From SZUA-584 sp964441275 (GTDB lineage Bacteria > Bacillota > Clostridia > Christensenellales > SZUA-584), in assembly GCA_964441275.1 (NCBI GenBank), contig CAYTUG010000010.1, forward strand, positions 1 to 64,000: DNA of 64,000 bases, read 5' to 3'. Positions 1 to 8,520 of the stretch are shown here, piece by piece. How positions within the stretch are numbered: the stretch's first letter is position 1; each line of letters begins with the position of its first letter. A program made the translations under genes and the position numbers. The notes beneath the pieces were generated by a model. It was not told the origin of the DNA. It worked only from the letters and a program-made list of their open reading frames with translations, and did not search any database.

Positions 1-49
1 TAGCAACCGACAGCAATAGAGCCACAATTGCAATTAATACCTTTTTCAT
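1..49 (-). CDS. Start of a secreted or membrane protein (partial, cut by window edge)
   Basis: Only the first 16 codons are inside the window. The translation MKKVLIAIVALLLSVA is a basic start followed by a hydrophobic stretch, which is the form of a signal peptide or first membrane helix. A good ribosome binding site (AGGAGG) lies just upstream on the minus strand at about 57-63. The function cannot be told. It is divergent from the polyamine operon. Confidence 0.6.
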   Translation of the reverse strand, partial: MKKVLIAIVALLLSVA

Positions 50-221
50 TTATATTGCCTCCTTTTATATTTATTTTGGACTTAAAAATAAAAATTATCA
101 CTGAGATAAAAAGGAATCGTGCAAATTTTAAAATATTTGGCTAAAGAAAATGAAATGTTCTACAAAAAAATTGTTTTTTGTTTTAAAATGAATACAATTT
201 TATTATGTAAATAAATAATGC

Positions 222-250
222 TTGAATTTTATGCAACCATTATTTATAAT
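222..250 (+). promoter_or_regulatory. Sigma-A type promoter for the speD leader
   Basis: TTGAAT at 222-227 and a perfect TATAAT at 245-250 are separated by 17 bases. Transcription should begin near 257, about 395 bases upstream of the speD start. No other promoter this good is visible closer to speD. Confidence 0.75.
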
Positions 251-256
251 GCATAA

Positions 257-634
257 GTAACTAAGGCACGGGCCTTTTTGGCGGAATTTATTTTCCGCCG
301 GCAAAGAATTTTTTGACCATCCTAAGAGATATTTTTGCTAACTCTTAGGTTTAAGGCCATTCGGACAGCCGGGTCAAAAGCCGGATCGGCAACTTTGTTG
401 CCTTATTGGTTGAGCTTACGCTCAATTTATAAGTTGGCTACTAAACAGCCGTGTGCAATAAGCACATCAACGCTTGTGAATCAATCAATAAGAGTAGTAA
501 AAGTAGTTCCTTGCTATATAGACTCTGCCTTTTGACTCGTAAGAGCGCCCCATAAAACAGGGTATATAAAGGTGCAGCTGGATTGAACGCTTAAGTGTTA
601 TGTGCATACATAATACTTAAGTCTTTTTATTTTT
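257..634 (+). ncRNA. Highly structured leader RNA (or independent RNA) upstream of speD
   Basis: The stretch from the promoter to the terminator holds no convincing gene but many compact hairpins: 280-286 with 293-299 (7 bp), 321-328 with 342-349 (8 bp), 388-393 with 397-402 (6 bp, TTT loop), 410-415 with 420-425 (6 bp, TTAC loop) and 451-456 with 462-467 (6 bp), ending in the terminator at 590-634. This density of stable stems is what a riboswitch, attenuator or structured non-coding RNA looks like. I could not match it to a family I know, such as the SAM, guanidine or T-box leaders. Its place directly before a polyamine operon makes control of that operon the simplest guess. It might instead be a free RNA that ends before speD. 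Confidence 0.6.
590..634 (+). terminator. Intrinsic terminator 20 bases before speD
   Basis: A 13-bp stem (590-602 with 609-621, one G-U pair) has a 6-base loop and is followed by TCTTTTTATTTTT. It ends just before the speD ribosome binding site (AAGGAAG at about 639-645), so leader transcripts would stop unless the terminator is opened. That is the layout of transcriptional attenuation. Confidence 0.8.
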
Positions 635-652
635 GATAAGGAAGTAGCTAAA

Positions 653-1420
653 ATGGGGAAAAAACTTGAATTGTACGGCTTTAATAATTTGACAAAATCG
701 CTTAGCTTCAATATATTTGACGTGTGCTATGCAAAAAGCGCGATTGAACAGCGTGATTATATAGCTTATATTGATGAACAATACAATTCGGATAGGCTTA
801 CTGGAATACTTGAGAGGGTTACTGAAATGATATGCGCACAGGTTTTGAGCATATCCAAACAAGATTATGACCCGCAAGGCGCAAGCGTTACTATTCTTAT
901 CGCCGAAGAACCCATGTCCGGGCTAAGAACGCGCGGGGATACCGTGCTCGCCCACCTTGACAAAAGCCATGTAACCGTGCACACTTATCCCGAGTACCAC
1001 CCCGAAACTTTTCTTGCAACTTTTAGAGTGGATATAGACGTTGCCACGTGCGGCCAAATAACTCCCTTAAGCACTCTTGATTTTCTTATAGATAGTTTTG
1101 ATTCGGATATTATAACTATGGACTATCGCGTGCGCGGGTTTACCCGTGATTTAGACGGCCAAAAACTTTTTATGGACCACCATATGACGTCTATACAGGA
1201 TTATATAGCGGCGGCTACACTTGAAAAATACGATGCAATTGATATAAATGTATATCAGGCCAACCTGTTTCATACCAAAATGCTATTGAAAGAGATAGAT
1301 TTAAAAAACTATCTTTTCAACAGAAATGTGGATGATTTGCCTTTGCAGGAAAGGATAGAGATAACCGCTAACTTGCGGCGTGAGATGATAGACATATTCA
1401 GCGGTAAAAATGTATATTAG
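653..1420 (+). CDS. speD: S-adenosylmethionine decarboxylase proenzyme, E. coli SpeD type
   Basis: The 255-residue protein decarboxylates S-adenosylmethionine to give the aminopropyl donor for spermidine synthase. It follows the E. coli class SpeD closely from its first residues (GFNNLTKSLSFNIFDVCYAK) and is near that family's usual length of about 264. The self-cleavage site that makes the pyruvoyl cofactor is visible as Lys104-Ser105-His106 in the segment LDKSHVTVHTYPE, and the conserved VDVATCG-like stretch (DIDVATCGQITPL) follows. This is the long gamma-proteobacterial form rather than the short form of Bacillus or Thermotoga. It is the first gene of a six-gene polyamine operon and sits 20 bases after an intrinsic terminator, so it is probably controlled by attenuation. 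Confidence 0.95.
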   Translation: MGKKLELYGFNNLTKSLSFNIFDVCYAKSAIEQRDYIAYIDEQYNSDRLTGILERVTEMICAQVLSISKQDYDPQGASVTILIAEEPMSGLRTRGDTVLAHLDKSHVTVHTYPEYHPETFLATFRVDIDVATCGQITPLSTLDFLIDSFDSDIITMDYRVRGFTRDLDGQKLFMDHHMTSIQDYIAAATLEKYDAIDINVYQANLFHTKMLLKEIDLKNYLFNRNVDDLPLQERIEITANLRREMIDIFSGKNVY

Positions 1421-1435
1421 CGGTTTGGAGCATTG

Positions 1436-2884
1436 ATGGAAGAGCAAAAAAGAGCGCCCGTACTTGAAGCGCTTGAAAACCACAAAGCGGCAAGAGTTGT
1501 GCACTTTGATGTACCCGGCCACAAACAAGGGCGCGGCAACCCCGAGTTAACCGCATTTTTGGGGCGCATGTGCATGGAAGCGGACGTAAACTCAAGCAAG
1601 CCGCTGGACAACTTGTGCCACCCAACATCTGTTATAAAAGAAGCCGAGGCTCTTGCGGCTTCCGCTTTTGGCGCCGCGAATGCTTTTTTTATGGTTAACG
1701 GCACTACAAGCGCAGTACAAAGCATGATATTAAGCGTATGCAAAAAAGGCGACAAAATAATATTGCCGAGAAATGTGCACCGCAGCGTTATCGGGGCTTT
1801 GGTATTGTGCGGCGCCGTTCCCGTCTATGTTAATCCTCAGACGGATTTAAGATTAGGCATAGCGCTTGGAATGGCTGTTGACGATGTCCGCTCCGCAATC
1901 GAAAACAACAAAGATGCAAAAGCGGTTTTTGTAAACAACCCCACGTATTACGGAATATGCTCCGATATTGAGCAAATAGTTGATTTGGCGCATAGCCACG
2001 GAATGGTTGTGCTTGCGGACGAGGCGCACGGCACTCATTTCTATTTCGGAAAAGATATGCCCAAAAGCGCTATGGCGGCAGGCTGTGACATTGCAAGCAT
2101 AAGCATGCACAAATCGGGCGGCTCTTTAACCCAAAGCTCGCTTCTGATTTCGGGACCAAATATCAATGCCGGCCATTTAAGACAGGTTATAGGGCTTACC
2201 CAAACGACAAGCGGTTCGTATCTTTTAATGGCAAGCCTTGATATTTCGCGCAAAAATCTTGCACTGCGCGGGGCTGAGGTATTTAACACAGTGCTTGAAT
2301 TAGCGCAGTATGCAAGAGAGGAAATAAACCAGATAGGCGATTACTATGCTTATGCGCAAGATATTGTAAACGGCGGTACAATATTTGATTTTGATTCCAC
2401 CAAGCTTTCCGTACACACGCTTGATACCGGGCTTGCGGGAATTGAGGTATATGATATACTTCGGGATGAGTACGATATTCAGGTCGAATTTGGGGACATA
2501 GCGAATATACTTGCGTATATATCCGTGGGAGATAGAGAACGCGATGTTGAGCGTTTGGTAAGCGCGCTTTCCGAGATCAGACGGCGTAAAAGGCGCGATA
2601 AAACCGGGCTTATGCGCTACGAATACATTGACCCTATAGTTAAGGCAACCCCACAGCAAGCTTTTTATTCGCAAAAACAGATGCTGCCAATTGAGCAAAC
2701 CCAAGGCAAGATATGTGCCGAAAGCGTAATGTGCTATCCGCCGGGGATACCCATATTAGCGCCGGGTGAACAGATTACCGAACAAATTCTGCAATACATA
2801 AGCTATATGAAGAAAAAAGGCGGCTCGCTGACCGGGCCGGAAGATCTTAGCATAAAGCACCTTAACGTTATGAAAGGGAGGTAA
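1436..2884 (+). CDS. speA: Orn/Lys/Arg decarboxylase family, probable arginine decarboxylase
   Basis: This is a PLP enzyme of the aspartate-aminotransferase fold (fold-type I), as in Bacillus subtilis SpeA. The cofactor lysine is Lys226 in ISMHKSGGSLTQSS, the PLP-binding aspartate is in VVLADEAHGTHF, and the N-terminal FDVPGHKQGRG motif is typical. At 482 residues it matches the short Gram-positive form that lacks the wing domain. An agmatinase gene two positions downstream argues for arginine as substrate (arginine to agmatine), but lysine or ornithine cannot be excluded from sequence alone. A TTG at 1433 is in frame, but ATG 1436 is better placed behind GGAG at 1427-1430. Confidence 0.9.
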   Translation: MEEQKRAPVLEALENHKAARVVHFDVPGHKQGRGNPELTAFLGRMCMEADVNSSKPLDNLCHPTSVIKEAEALAASAFGAANAFFMVNGTTSAVQSMILSVCKKGDKIILPRNVHRSVIGALVLCGAVPVYVNPQTDLRLGIALGMAVDDVRSAIENNKDAKAVFVNNPTYYGICSDIEQIVDLAHSHGMVVLADEAHGTHFYFGKDMPKSAMAAGCDIASISMHKSGGSLTQSSLLISGPNINAGHLRQVIGLTQTTSGSYLLMASLDISRKNLALRGAEVFNTVLELAQYAREEINQIGDYYAYAQDIVNGGTIFDFDSTKLSVHTLDTGLAGIEVYDILRDEYDIQVEFGDIANILAYISVGDRERDVERLVSALSEIRRRKRRDKTGLMRYEYIDPIVKATPQQAFYSQKQMLPIEQTQGKICAESVMCYPPGIPILAPGEQITEQILQYISYMKKKGGSLTGPEDLSIKHLNVMKGR

Positions 2885-2887
2885 TGT

Positions 2888-3760
2888 ATGCGGCTTGTAT
2901 TTACCGAAAGGCATACCCGGCATGCCGGGCTTAGCATAGACATAGATAAGCAGATTTTTAGCGCCAAAAGCAGGTTTCAGCGGATTGATGTTTTGGATTC
3001 TTTGGATTTTGGACGTATACTGACTTTAGACGGCGTGCTTATGCTTACGGAAAAAGACGAGTTTATTTACCACGAAATGATGGTGCATATCCCGCTTGCC
3101 GTTCATCCGTGTGCCAAAAACGTACTTGTAATAGGCGGCGGAGACGGAGGCACCGTGCGCGAATTGTGCCGGTACGGTTTTATCGAGCGCATAGACCTTG
3201 CGGAGATTGACGAACAGGTGGTTTTAGCCTGCAAAGAGCACTTGCCCCAAGTTGCGTGCAGTCTTGACGATAAACGGGTTAACATCTATTACGAGGACGG
3301 GCTGCGCTTCATACGGCGCTGCCATGACGTGTACGATGTAATAATAGTGGATTCGACCGATCCGTTCGGGCCCGGGGAAGGGCTGTTTACCAAGGAGTTT
3401 TACGGCAACTGCTATAAAGCCCTTAAAGATGATGGAATACTAATTAACCAGCATGAAAACCCTTTTTATCCCGAAGACGTGATTGCAGTGCGGCGCATAC
3501 ATCAGCGCATTGTACAAAGCTTTCCTATCAGCAGGCTGTATCAAGCCCATATACCGACATATCCTTCGGGACACTGGCTGTTCGGATTTTCTTCAAAAGT
3601 CTATCACCCGGTTTCGGGGTTTGATGCAAAACGTTGGCGGCAGTATGGCATTAAGACGAGATATTACAACACCAACCTGCATAAAGCATCTTTTGCGCTG
3701 CCCACCTATGTTGAAGATATAATAAAGGAAGTGGAAGATGCAACAATTTCTCGGTTGTGA
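2888..3760 (+). CDS. speE: Spermidine synthase (polyamine aminopropyltransferase)
   Basis: The 290-residue protein transfers the aminopropyl group of decarboxylated AdoMet to putrescine or a related amine. It shows the family's nucleotide-binding GGGDGGT motif (VIGGGDGGTVRELCRYG), the DSTDPFGPGEGLF segment that holds the amine acceptor, and the N-terminal gate region (LDSLDFGRILTLDGVLMLTEKDEFIYHEMM). The start lies 3 bases past the speA stop, with GGGAGG immediately upstream, so the two are surely co-transcribed. Its 3' end overlaps the agmatinase gene by 23 bases. Some relatives prefer agmatine as acceptor and make aminopropylagmatine, and the adjacent agmatinase would fit that route too. 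Confidence 0.95.
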   Translation: MRLVFTERHTRHAGLSIDIDKQIFSAKSRFQRIDVLDSLDFGRILTLDGVLMLTEKDEFIYHEMMVHIPLAVHPCAKNVLVIGGGDGGTVRELCRYGFIERIDLAEIDEQVVLACKEHLPQVACSLDDKRVNIYYEDGLRFIRRCHDVYDVIIVDSTDPFGPGEGLFTKEFYGNCYKALKDDGILINQHENPFYPEDVIAVRRIHQRIVQSFPISRLYQAHIPTYPSGHWLFGFSSKVYHPVSGFDAKRWRQYGIKTRYYNTNLHKASFALPTYVEDIIKEVEDATISRL

Positions 3761-4568
3761 CAAAAGCTATACCGAAGCGGACATCGCCGTGTTTGGCGCG
3801 CCGTTTGATTCAACGGCTTGCTTTCGTCCGGGCGCGCGCTTTGCCAGCGGCGCAATGCGCAACTATTCTTTTTCAATTGAAACTTTCAGCCCTTATCTTA
3901 ATGCGGATTTAGAGGAAAAACACGTTTGCGATTTAGGCGATCTTGAGCTGTGCTTTGGAGACGCTGCAAAAGCGCTTGAAGATATTGAGCAAAAAACCGC
4001 GCGGATATTAAACGATAACAAGATTCCTTTTATGATAGGAGGGGAACACCTTGTTAGTTTGGGCGCGTTGCGTGCCGCCGCTAAAAAGTATCCGGATATT
4101 AACGTAGTGCATTTTGATGCGCATGCGGATTTGCGTGACGATTATTTGGGCGTTAAGCTTTCGCATGCTACGGTTATGCGCCGCATTTGGGACATATTGG
4201 GCGATATGCGCATATTTCAATTTGGCATACGCTCGGGAACGCAGGGAGAGTTTGTTTTTGCGCAACAGCATACCCGAATGCACCGCTTCGGATTTCGCGC
4301 GCTTGAAGATACAATAAAACATCTGGCCGGCAAACCGGTTTATTTTACGCTCGATTTTGATGTTCTTGACCCTTCTGTTTTTCCGGGAACGGGGACGCCC
4401 GAACCGGGAGGGGTTGCTTTTTTACAACTGCTTGAAGCGGTGCACAGGGTAAGCAGTCTAAATATCGTCGGGTGCGACATAACCGAATTATGCCCTGTTT
4501 ACGACCAAAGCGGCATTTCAACTGCGGCAGCTTTAACAATAATGCGAGAGATGTTGATAGCACTATAA
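3738..4568 (+). CDS. speB: Agmatinase (ureohydrolase family)
   Basis: A 276-residue manganese ureohydrolase. All the metal-binding blocks are present in order: GGEH near residue 98, DAHADLRDDY near 123, SHATV, and LDFDVLDPSVFPGTGTPEPGG towards the C-terminus. It should convert agmatine to putrescine and urea, linking SpeA to the aminopropyl transfer steps. In bacteria that first build aminopropylagmatine, a relative of this enzyme removes urea from that compound instead, so the true substrate here is open. The start overlaps the end of speE, and GGAAG lies just before the ATG. Confidence 0.92.
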   Translation: MQQFLGCDKSYTEADIAVFGAPFDSTACFRPGARFASGAMRNYSFSIETFSPYLNADLEEKHVCDLGDLELCFGDAAKALEDIEQKTARILNDNKIPFMIGGEHLVSLGALRAAAKKYPDINVVHFDAHADLRDDYLGVKLSHATVMRRIWDILGDMRIFQFGIRSGTQGEFVFAQQHTRMHRFGFRALEDTIKHLAGKPVYFTLDFDVLDPSVFPGTGTPEPGGVAFLQLLEAVHRVSSLNIVGCDITELCPVYDQSGISTAAALTIMREMLIAL

Positions 4569-4592
4569 ATATTAAGACCTGGAGGAAAGTTA

Positions 4593-5792
4593 ATGGGAAA
4601 GGCGTTGATTATCGGGTGCGGAGGAGTGGCAGGCGTTACAATACACAAATGTTGCCAAAACTCCAAAGTTTTTAAGGAGATAATGATAGCGAGCCGTACC
4701 GTTTCAAAATGTGAAGAGCTTAAAAACAAGCTTAAGGGCGGGAAAACAAAAATATCGACTGCGCAGCTTGACGCCGATAACACAGAAGAAGTAATAAGGC
4801 TTATACGATTGTTTAATCCCGATATTGTTATAAACCTCGCCCTGCCGTATCAGGATTTATCCATAATGGATGCGTGTCTTGCAACAAAAACCGATTATGT
4901 TGATACGGCAAACTATGAGCCGCCCGAAACCGCAAAGTTTGAGTATAAATGGCAATGGGCATATAACGATAGGTTCAAAGCCGCAGGTATAACTGCGCTT
5001 TTAGGCAGCGGTTTTGACCCGGGAGTTACGGGGGTTTTTTGCGCATACGCTGCGAAACATTATTTTGACGAGATTCATTATATCGATATACTCGATTGCA
5101 ACGGCGGCGATCACGGTTATCCTTTCGCAACCAATTTTAACCCCGAAATAAACATTAGGGAGATAAGCGCTAACGGGCGTTACTGGGAAAATGGAAATTG
5201 GGTTGTCACAAAACCTATGAATATAAAAAGGGTTTATGATTTTCCGCAAATCGGGGAAAAGGACATGTATCTGCTATATCATGAAGAAATCGAAAGCCTT
5301 GCAAAAAACATAAAAGGAGTAAAACGCATTCGTTTTTTTATGACTTTTGGACAAAGCTATTTGACTCATTTAAACTGTTTGCAAAACGTGGGCATGACGT
5401 CAATAGAACCGATAGAATTCGAGGGCAGAGGAATTGTTCCGCTGCAATTTCTCAAAGCGGTTTTGCCCGATCCCGCTTCATTAGGTCCAAGCACGGTTGG
5501 CAAGACTAACATAGGATGCATAATACAAGGCGTAAAGGACGGTAAGGAAAGAAACTATTATGTGTACAACGTGTGCGACCATCAGCAAAGCTACAAGGAG
5601 GTCGGCAGTCAGGCTGTTAGCTATACTACAGGCGTGCCTGCAATGATAGGCTCAATGATGCTTATGACAAAAAAATGGCGCGGGCCGGGAGTGTTTAATA
5701 TAGAAGAGTTTGATCCGGATCCGTTTATGGACGAATTGAACAAATGGGGGCTGCCGTGGAATGAGTGTTTCTCGCCGCGCCTTGTAGATTGA
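4593..5792 (+). CDS. Carboxy(nor)spermidine dehydrogenase, saccharopine dehydrogenase family
   Basis: The 399-residue protein opens with a Rossmann nucleotide site (ALIIGCGGVAGVTIHKC) and a second conserved block (ASRTVSKCEEL). Its length is that of carboxynorspermidine/carboxyspermidine dehydrogenases. Such enzymes condense aspartate semialdehyde with a diamine (putrescine gives carboxyspermidine) and reduce the Schiff base with NADPH. The assignment rests on the family look plus the next gene, the matching decarboxylase. Saccharopine dehydrogenase proper is a less likely reading. An RBS (TGGAGGAAAG) lies just upstream of ATG 4593. Confidence 0.85.
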   Translation: MGKALIIGCGGVAGVTIHKCCQNSKVFKEIMIASRTVSKCEELKNKLKGGKTKISTAQLDADNTEEVIRLIRLFNPDIVINLALPYQDLSIMDACLATKTDYVDTANYEPPETAKFEYKWQWAYNDRFKAAGITALLGSGFDPGVTGVFCAYAAKHYFDEIHYIDILDCNGGDHGYPFATNFNPEINIREISANGRYWENGNWVVTKPMNIKRVYDFPQIGEKDMYLLYHEEIESLAKNIKGVKRIRFFMTFGQSYLTHLNCLQNVGMTSIEPIEFEGRGIVPLQFLKAVLPDPASLGPSTVGKTNIGCIIQGVKDGKERNYYVYNVCDHQQSYKEVGSQAVSYTTGVPAMIGSMMLMTKKWRGPGVFNIEEFDPDPFMDELNKWGLPWNECFSPRLVD

Positions 5793-6925
5793 TGGAAAAT
5801 TTGTTGCGCAGTCTGCCTTCGCCTTGTTATTTGATAGACGAAAAAAAGCTGATTTCTAACCTTGGCATATTGCAAAGCGTATCTTGCCGATCCGGATGCA
5901 AAATACTGTTGGCTCAAAAGGCGTTTGCTATGCACAGCGTATACCCGCTTATAAGCAGATATCTTTGCGGAACAGCTGCGAGCGGGCTTTTTGAGGCGCA
6001 ATTGGGCGCGCAAATGTTTGGCGGAGAGAATCATGTGTATTCGCCTGCCTATAAGGAAAGCGAAATAGATTTGCTAACGCAAATATGCGATTATATTATT
6101 TTTAATTCGTTTGAACAGTGGGAGAAATTTGGCAAAGCGGCGCATTCGGCGGGTTGTTCGTGCGGTTTGAGGATAAACCCCGAATGTTCAACACAGGAAC
6201 ATGCAATTTACGACCCGTGCGCCCCGGGTTCAAGGCTCGGGATAACGCGCGAGAATTTTATCGATGACGCGATAGAAAATATTGAAGGGCTGCACATGCA
6301 CACATTGTGCGAGCAAAACGCAGACGCTTTAGCAACAACGTTAGAAGCCGCGGAGAATAAGTTCGGGAACTTTTTTGGCAAAATGAAATGGCTTAACCTT
6401 GGGGGAGGCCACCACATCACCAGAGAGGATTATGATATTGACTTGCTTGTTGATATGCTGACTGGAGTGCGGAACAAATACGGCGTACAAGTGTACATTG
6501 AGCCCGGCGAAGCAGTTGCCCTTAACGCCGGGTATCTGGTATGCAGTGTGCTTGACACAGTGCGAAGCGGGGGCATAACAACTGCACTACTCGACACTTC
6601 TGCCGCCTGTCACATGCCCGATGTTTTAGAGATGCCCTACCGTCCAAATATAATGGGTGCGGGACTGCCCGGCGAAAGAAAACATTTATACAGGTTAGCG
6701 GGCACTACCTGCCTTGCCGGCGACATAATAGGAGACTATTCGTTTGACTGCCCGCTCAAGCCGAATACCAAGCTGGTTTTTCTCGATATGGCACATTACA
6801 CAATGGTCAAAAACAACACGTTCAACGGAATGCCTTTGCCTGCGATTGCGCTTGCTTCAAAAACCGGAGAGGTAAAGATTATCCGAGAGTTTGGATATGA
6901 CGATTTTAAAAACCGGCTTTCGTAA
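5792..6925 (+). CDS. nspC: Carboxynorspermidine/carboxyspermidine decarboxylase
   Basis: A PLP decarboxylase of the alanine racemase fold (fold-type III). It begins with the family's typical LPSPCYLIDEKKL, has the cofactor lysine in ILLAQKAFAMHSVYPL and a glycine-rich phosphate-binding stretch (LNLGGGHHI), and ends with the SFDCPL and DMAHYTMVKNNTFNG region. It would release CO2 from carboxyspermidine to give spermidine. ATG 5792 overlaps the TGA of the previous gene (translational coupling). An in-frame GTG at 5765 is possible but would add residues before the conserved N-terminus. It is the last gene of the operon, followed by a terminator. Confidence 0.93.
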   Translation: MENLLRSLPSPCYLIDEKKLISNLGILQSVSCRSGCKILLAQKAFAMHSVYPLISRYLCGTAASGLFEAQLGAQMFGGENHVYSPAYKESEIDLLTQICDYIIFNSFEQWEKFGKAAHSAGCSCGLRINPECSTQEHAIYDPCAPGSRLGITRENFIDDAIENIEGLHMHTLCEQNADALATTLEAAENKFGNFFGKMKWLNLGGGHHITREDYDIDLLVDMLTGVRNKYGVQVYIEPGEAVALNAGYLVCSVLDTVRSGGITTALLDTSAACHMPDVLEMPYRPNIMGAGLPGERKHLYRLAGTTCLAGDIIGDYSFDCPLKPNTKLVFLDMAHYTMVKNNTFNGMPLPAIALASKTGEVKIIREFGYDDFKNRLS

Positions 6926-6935
6926 CAATTTTATT

Positions 6936-6968
6936 AAAATGCGGCGCATTGCGAAGCCGCTTTTTTTA
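6936..6968 (+). terminator. Intrinsic terminator after the polyamine operon
   Basis: GCGGC (6941-6945) pairs with GCCGC (6956-6960) and is followed by seven T residues. It lies 15 bases after the nspC stop and separates the polyamine and germination operons. Confidence 0.75.
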
Positions 6969-7026
6969 TGGTCACTTTCATGTATGGCAGAATAAAAAAG
7001 CCTAAAGCGGATATCCTTTTTATCAA

Positions 7027-8520
7027 ATGGCTATAAAGGAGAGGTCTGTTATTTTCCGTTTCATTAAAAAAGATATAAATAAAGCCGGCAGGCAAAGTTC
7101 TAAAAACCAGATGGGCATACCCTGCAAAATCGAAGATTGTGAAAAGATGATTAAAAGCCTTTTTTGCAACAGCTTTGACGTTGTTGTTGAACCGTTTGAT
7201 ACTGAAAAAGAGAAGGCCATGATTGTATTTATCGATGGGCTTGTTGATAAAGATTTGATAGACAGGGATGTTATAAAACCTTTAAAAAGCTTGGACTTTA
7301 ACGGTGATTTGAAAATTGCCTTTAAGACCGTTTACAGCGAATCACAAGACATAGCGCAAGTTGTTAAATGCATTTTGGCCGGTTTTAGCGCGGTGTTTTA
7401 TACGGGCGAAAGAAAAGCGTATCTGTTTGAGCTAAAACAGTGGAGTCAAAGGGCGGTTGACGAACCGGACGCCGAATCGGTTATTCGCGGGCCTAAAGAA
7501 GGGTTTACCGAAAATATAAGGACAAACACTTCGCTTATCAGAAGAAAGCTTAAAAACCAAAGGCTTGTAATAGAAAATAAAATTATCGGAAGACAAACGA
7601 GCACACCGGTTGAAATTTTGTACATTGACGGAATTGTAAACAGGCGCATATTGGACGAGATAAAAAAGCGGCTTGACAGCATCGATACAGATTTGATACT
7701 TGAGACGGGCGAGATAGAACAATATATATGCGAAAATAGTTTCAGTCCCCTTTCGGGAATAGGGCTGACTCAAAAACCGGACGTGGTAGCAAGCAAGATA
7801 GTTGAGGGGAGAATTGCCATACTTGTTGACGGTACGCCCCATGTGTTGACAGTGCCCGAACTGTTTATTGAAAACTTTCACACCGCCGAGGATTATTACA
7901 ACAGGCCGTTGTATGCGACTTTTATAAGATTGCTTAGGTTTGTTGCGCTGTTTATTACCGTACTGTTTCCCGGGCTATCGATAGCGATACTAACATTTCA
8001 TCACGAGATGGTGCCCGATGTCTTTTTGTCGAGCGTTATCTCGGCATCTTTAAAAACGCCTATGCCGCTTATGGCGGAGGTATTTTTGCTTACCCTTATG
8101 TTTGAGCTTTTGCGTGAGGCGGGCACCAGAATGCCCAAGGCGGTAGGCTCTGCAATAACCATAGTGGGTTCTTTAATAATTGGCGAAGCGGCGGTTAACG
8201 CCGCAATAGTCAGCGAGGCAATGGTTATCGTTGTAGCTCTTACAGCGGTTACAAGCTTTATGTTACCAAACCTTTTAGAGTTTAGCATAATATACAGAAC
8301 GTTGTTTTGGATTTTGGGGGGCACCATGGGGCTTATCGGAATAGGCATGGGAATAATGGTTATGCTTACTCAGCTTGCTTCAACCGATGCGTTCGGCGTG
8401 CCAATTCTCTCGTCTTTTTCAAGACAAGAATTAAAGGACAGTTTTATACGCGTTCAACTGAAAAATATGATATTTAGGCCTGTTTCAATAGTTAAAGACA
8501 ACAGAAGGAGAAGGGGTTAA
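7027..8520 (+). CDS. Spore germination receptor A subunit (GerA/GerKA family)
   Basis: The 497-residue protein has the GerA layout: a soluble N-terminal half with the VFIDGLVDKDLID and ILYIDGIVN strands (about residues 65-250), then a membrane half beginning near YYNRPLYATFIRLLRFVALF with about five helices. It is the A subunit of a germinant receptor in the inner spore membrane. It is followed directly by the C and B subunits. ATG 7027 has no Shine-Dalgarno sequence before it. A very good one (GGAGAGG, 7037-7043) lies inside the reading frame ahead of an ATT codon at 7051, so the true start is uncertain. Confidence 0.93.
   Translation: MAIKERSVIFRFIKKDINKAGRQSSKNQMGIPCKIEDCEKMIKSLFCNSFDVVVEPFDTEKEKAMIVFIDGLVDKDLIDRDVIKPLKSLDFNGDLKIAFKTVYSESQDIAQVVKCILAGFSAVFYTGERKAYLFELKQWSQRAVDEPDAESVIRGPKEGFTENIRTNTSLIRRKLKNQRLVIENKIIGRQTSTPVEILYIDGIVNRRILDEIKKRLDSIDTDLILETGEIEQYICENSFSPLSGIGLTQKPDVVASKIVEGRIAILVDGTPHVLTVPELFIENFHTAEDYYNRPLYATFIRLLRFVALFITVLFPGLSIAILTFHHEMVPDVFLSSVISASLKTPMPLMAEVFLLTLMFELLREAGTRMPKAVGSAITIVGSLIIGEAAVNAAIVSEAMVIVVALTAVTSFMLPNLLEFSIIYRTLFWILGGTMGLIGIGMGIMVMLTQLASTDAFGVPILSSFSRQELKDSFIRVQLKNMIFRPVSIVKDNRRRRG

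Noticed and set aside
335..535. A 66-codon open frame inside the speD leader
   Set aside because: It has no ribosome binding site, its composition follows the hairpins, and the region is better explained as structured RNA.
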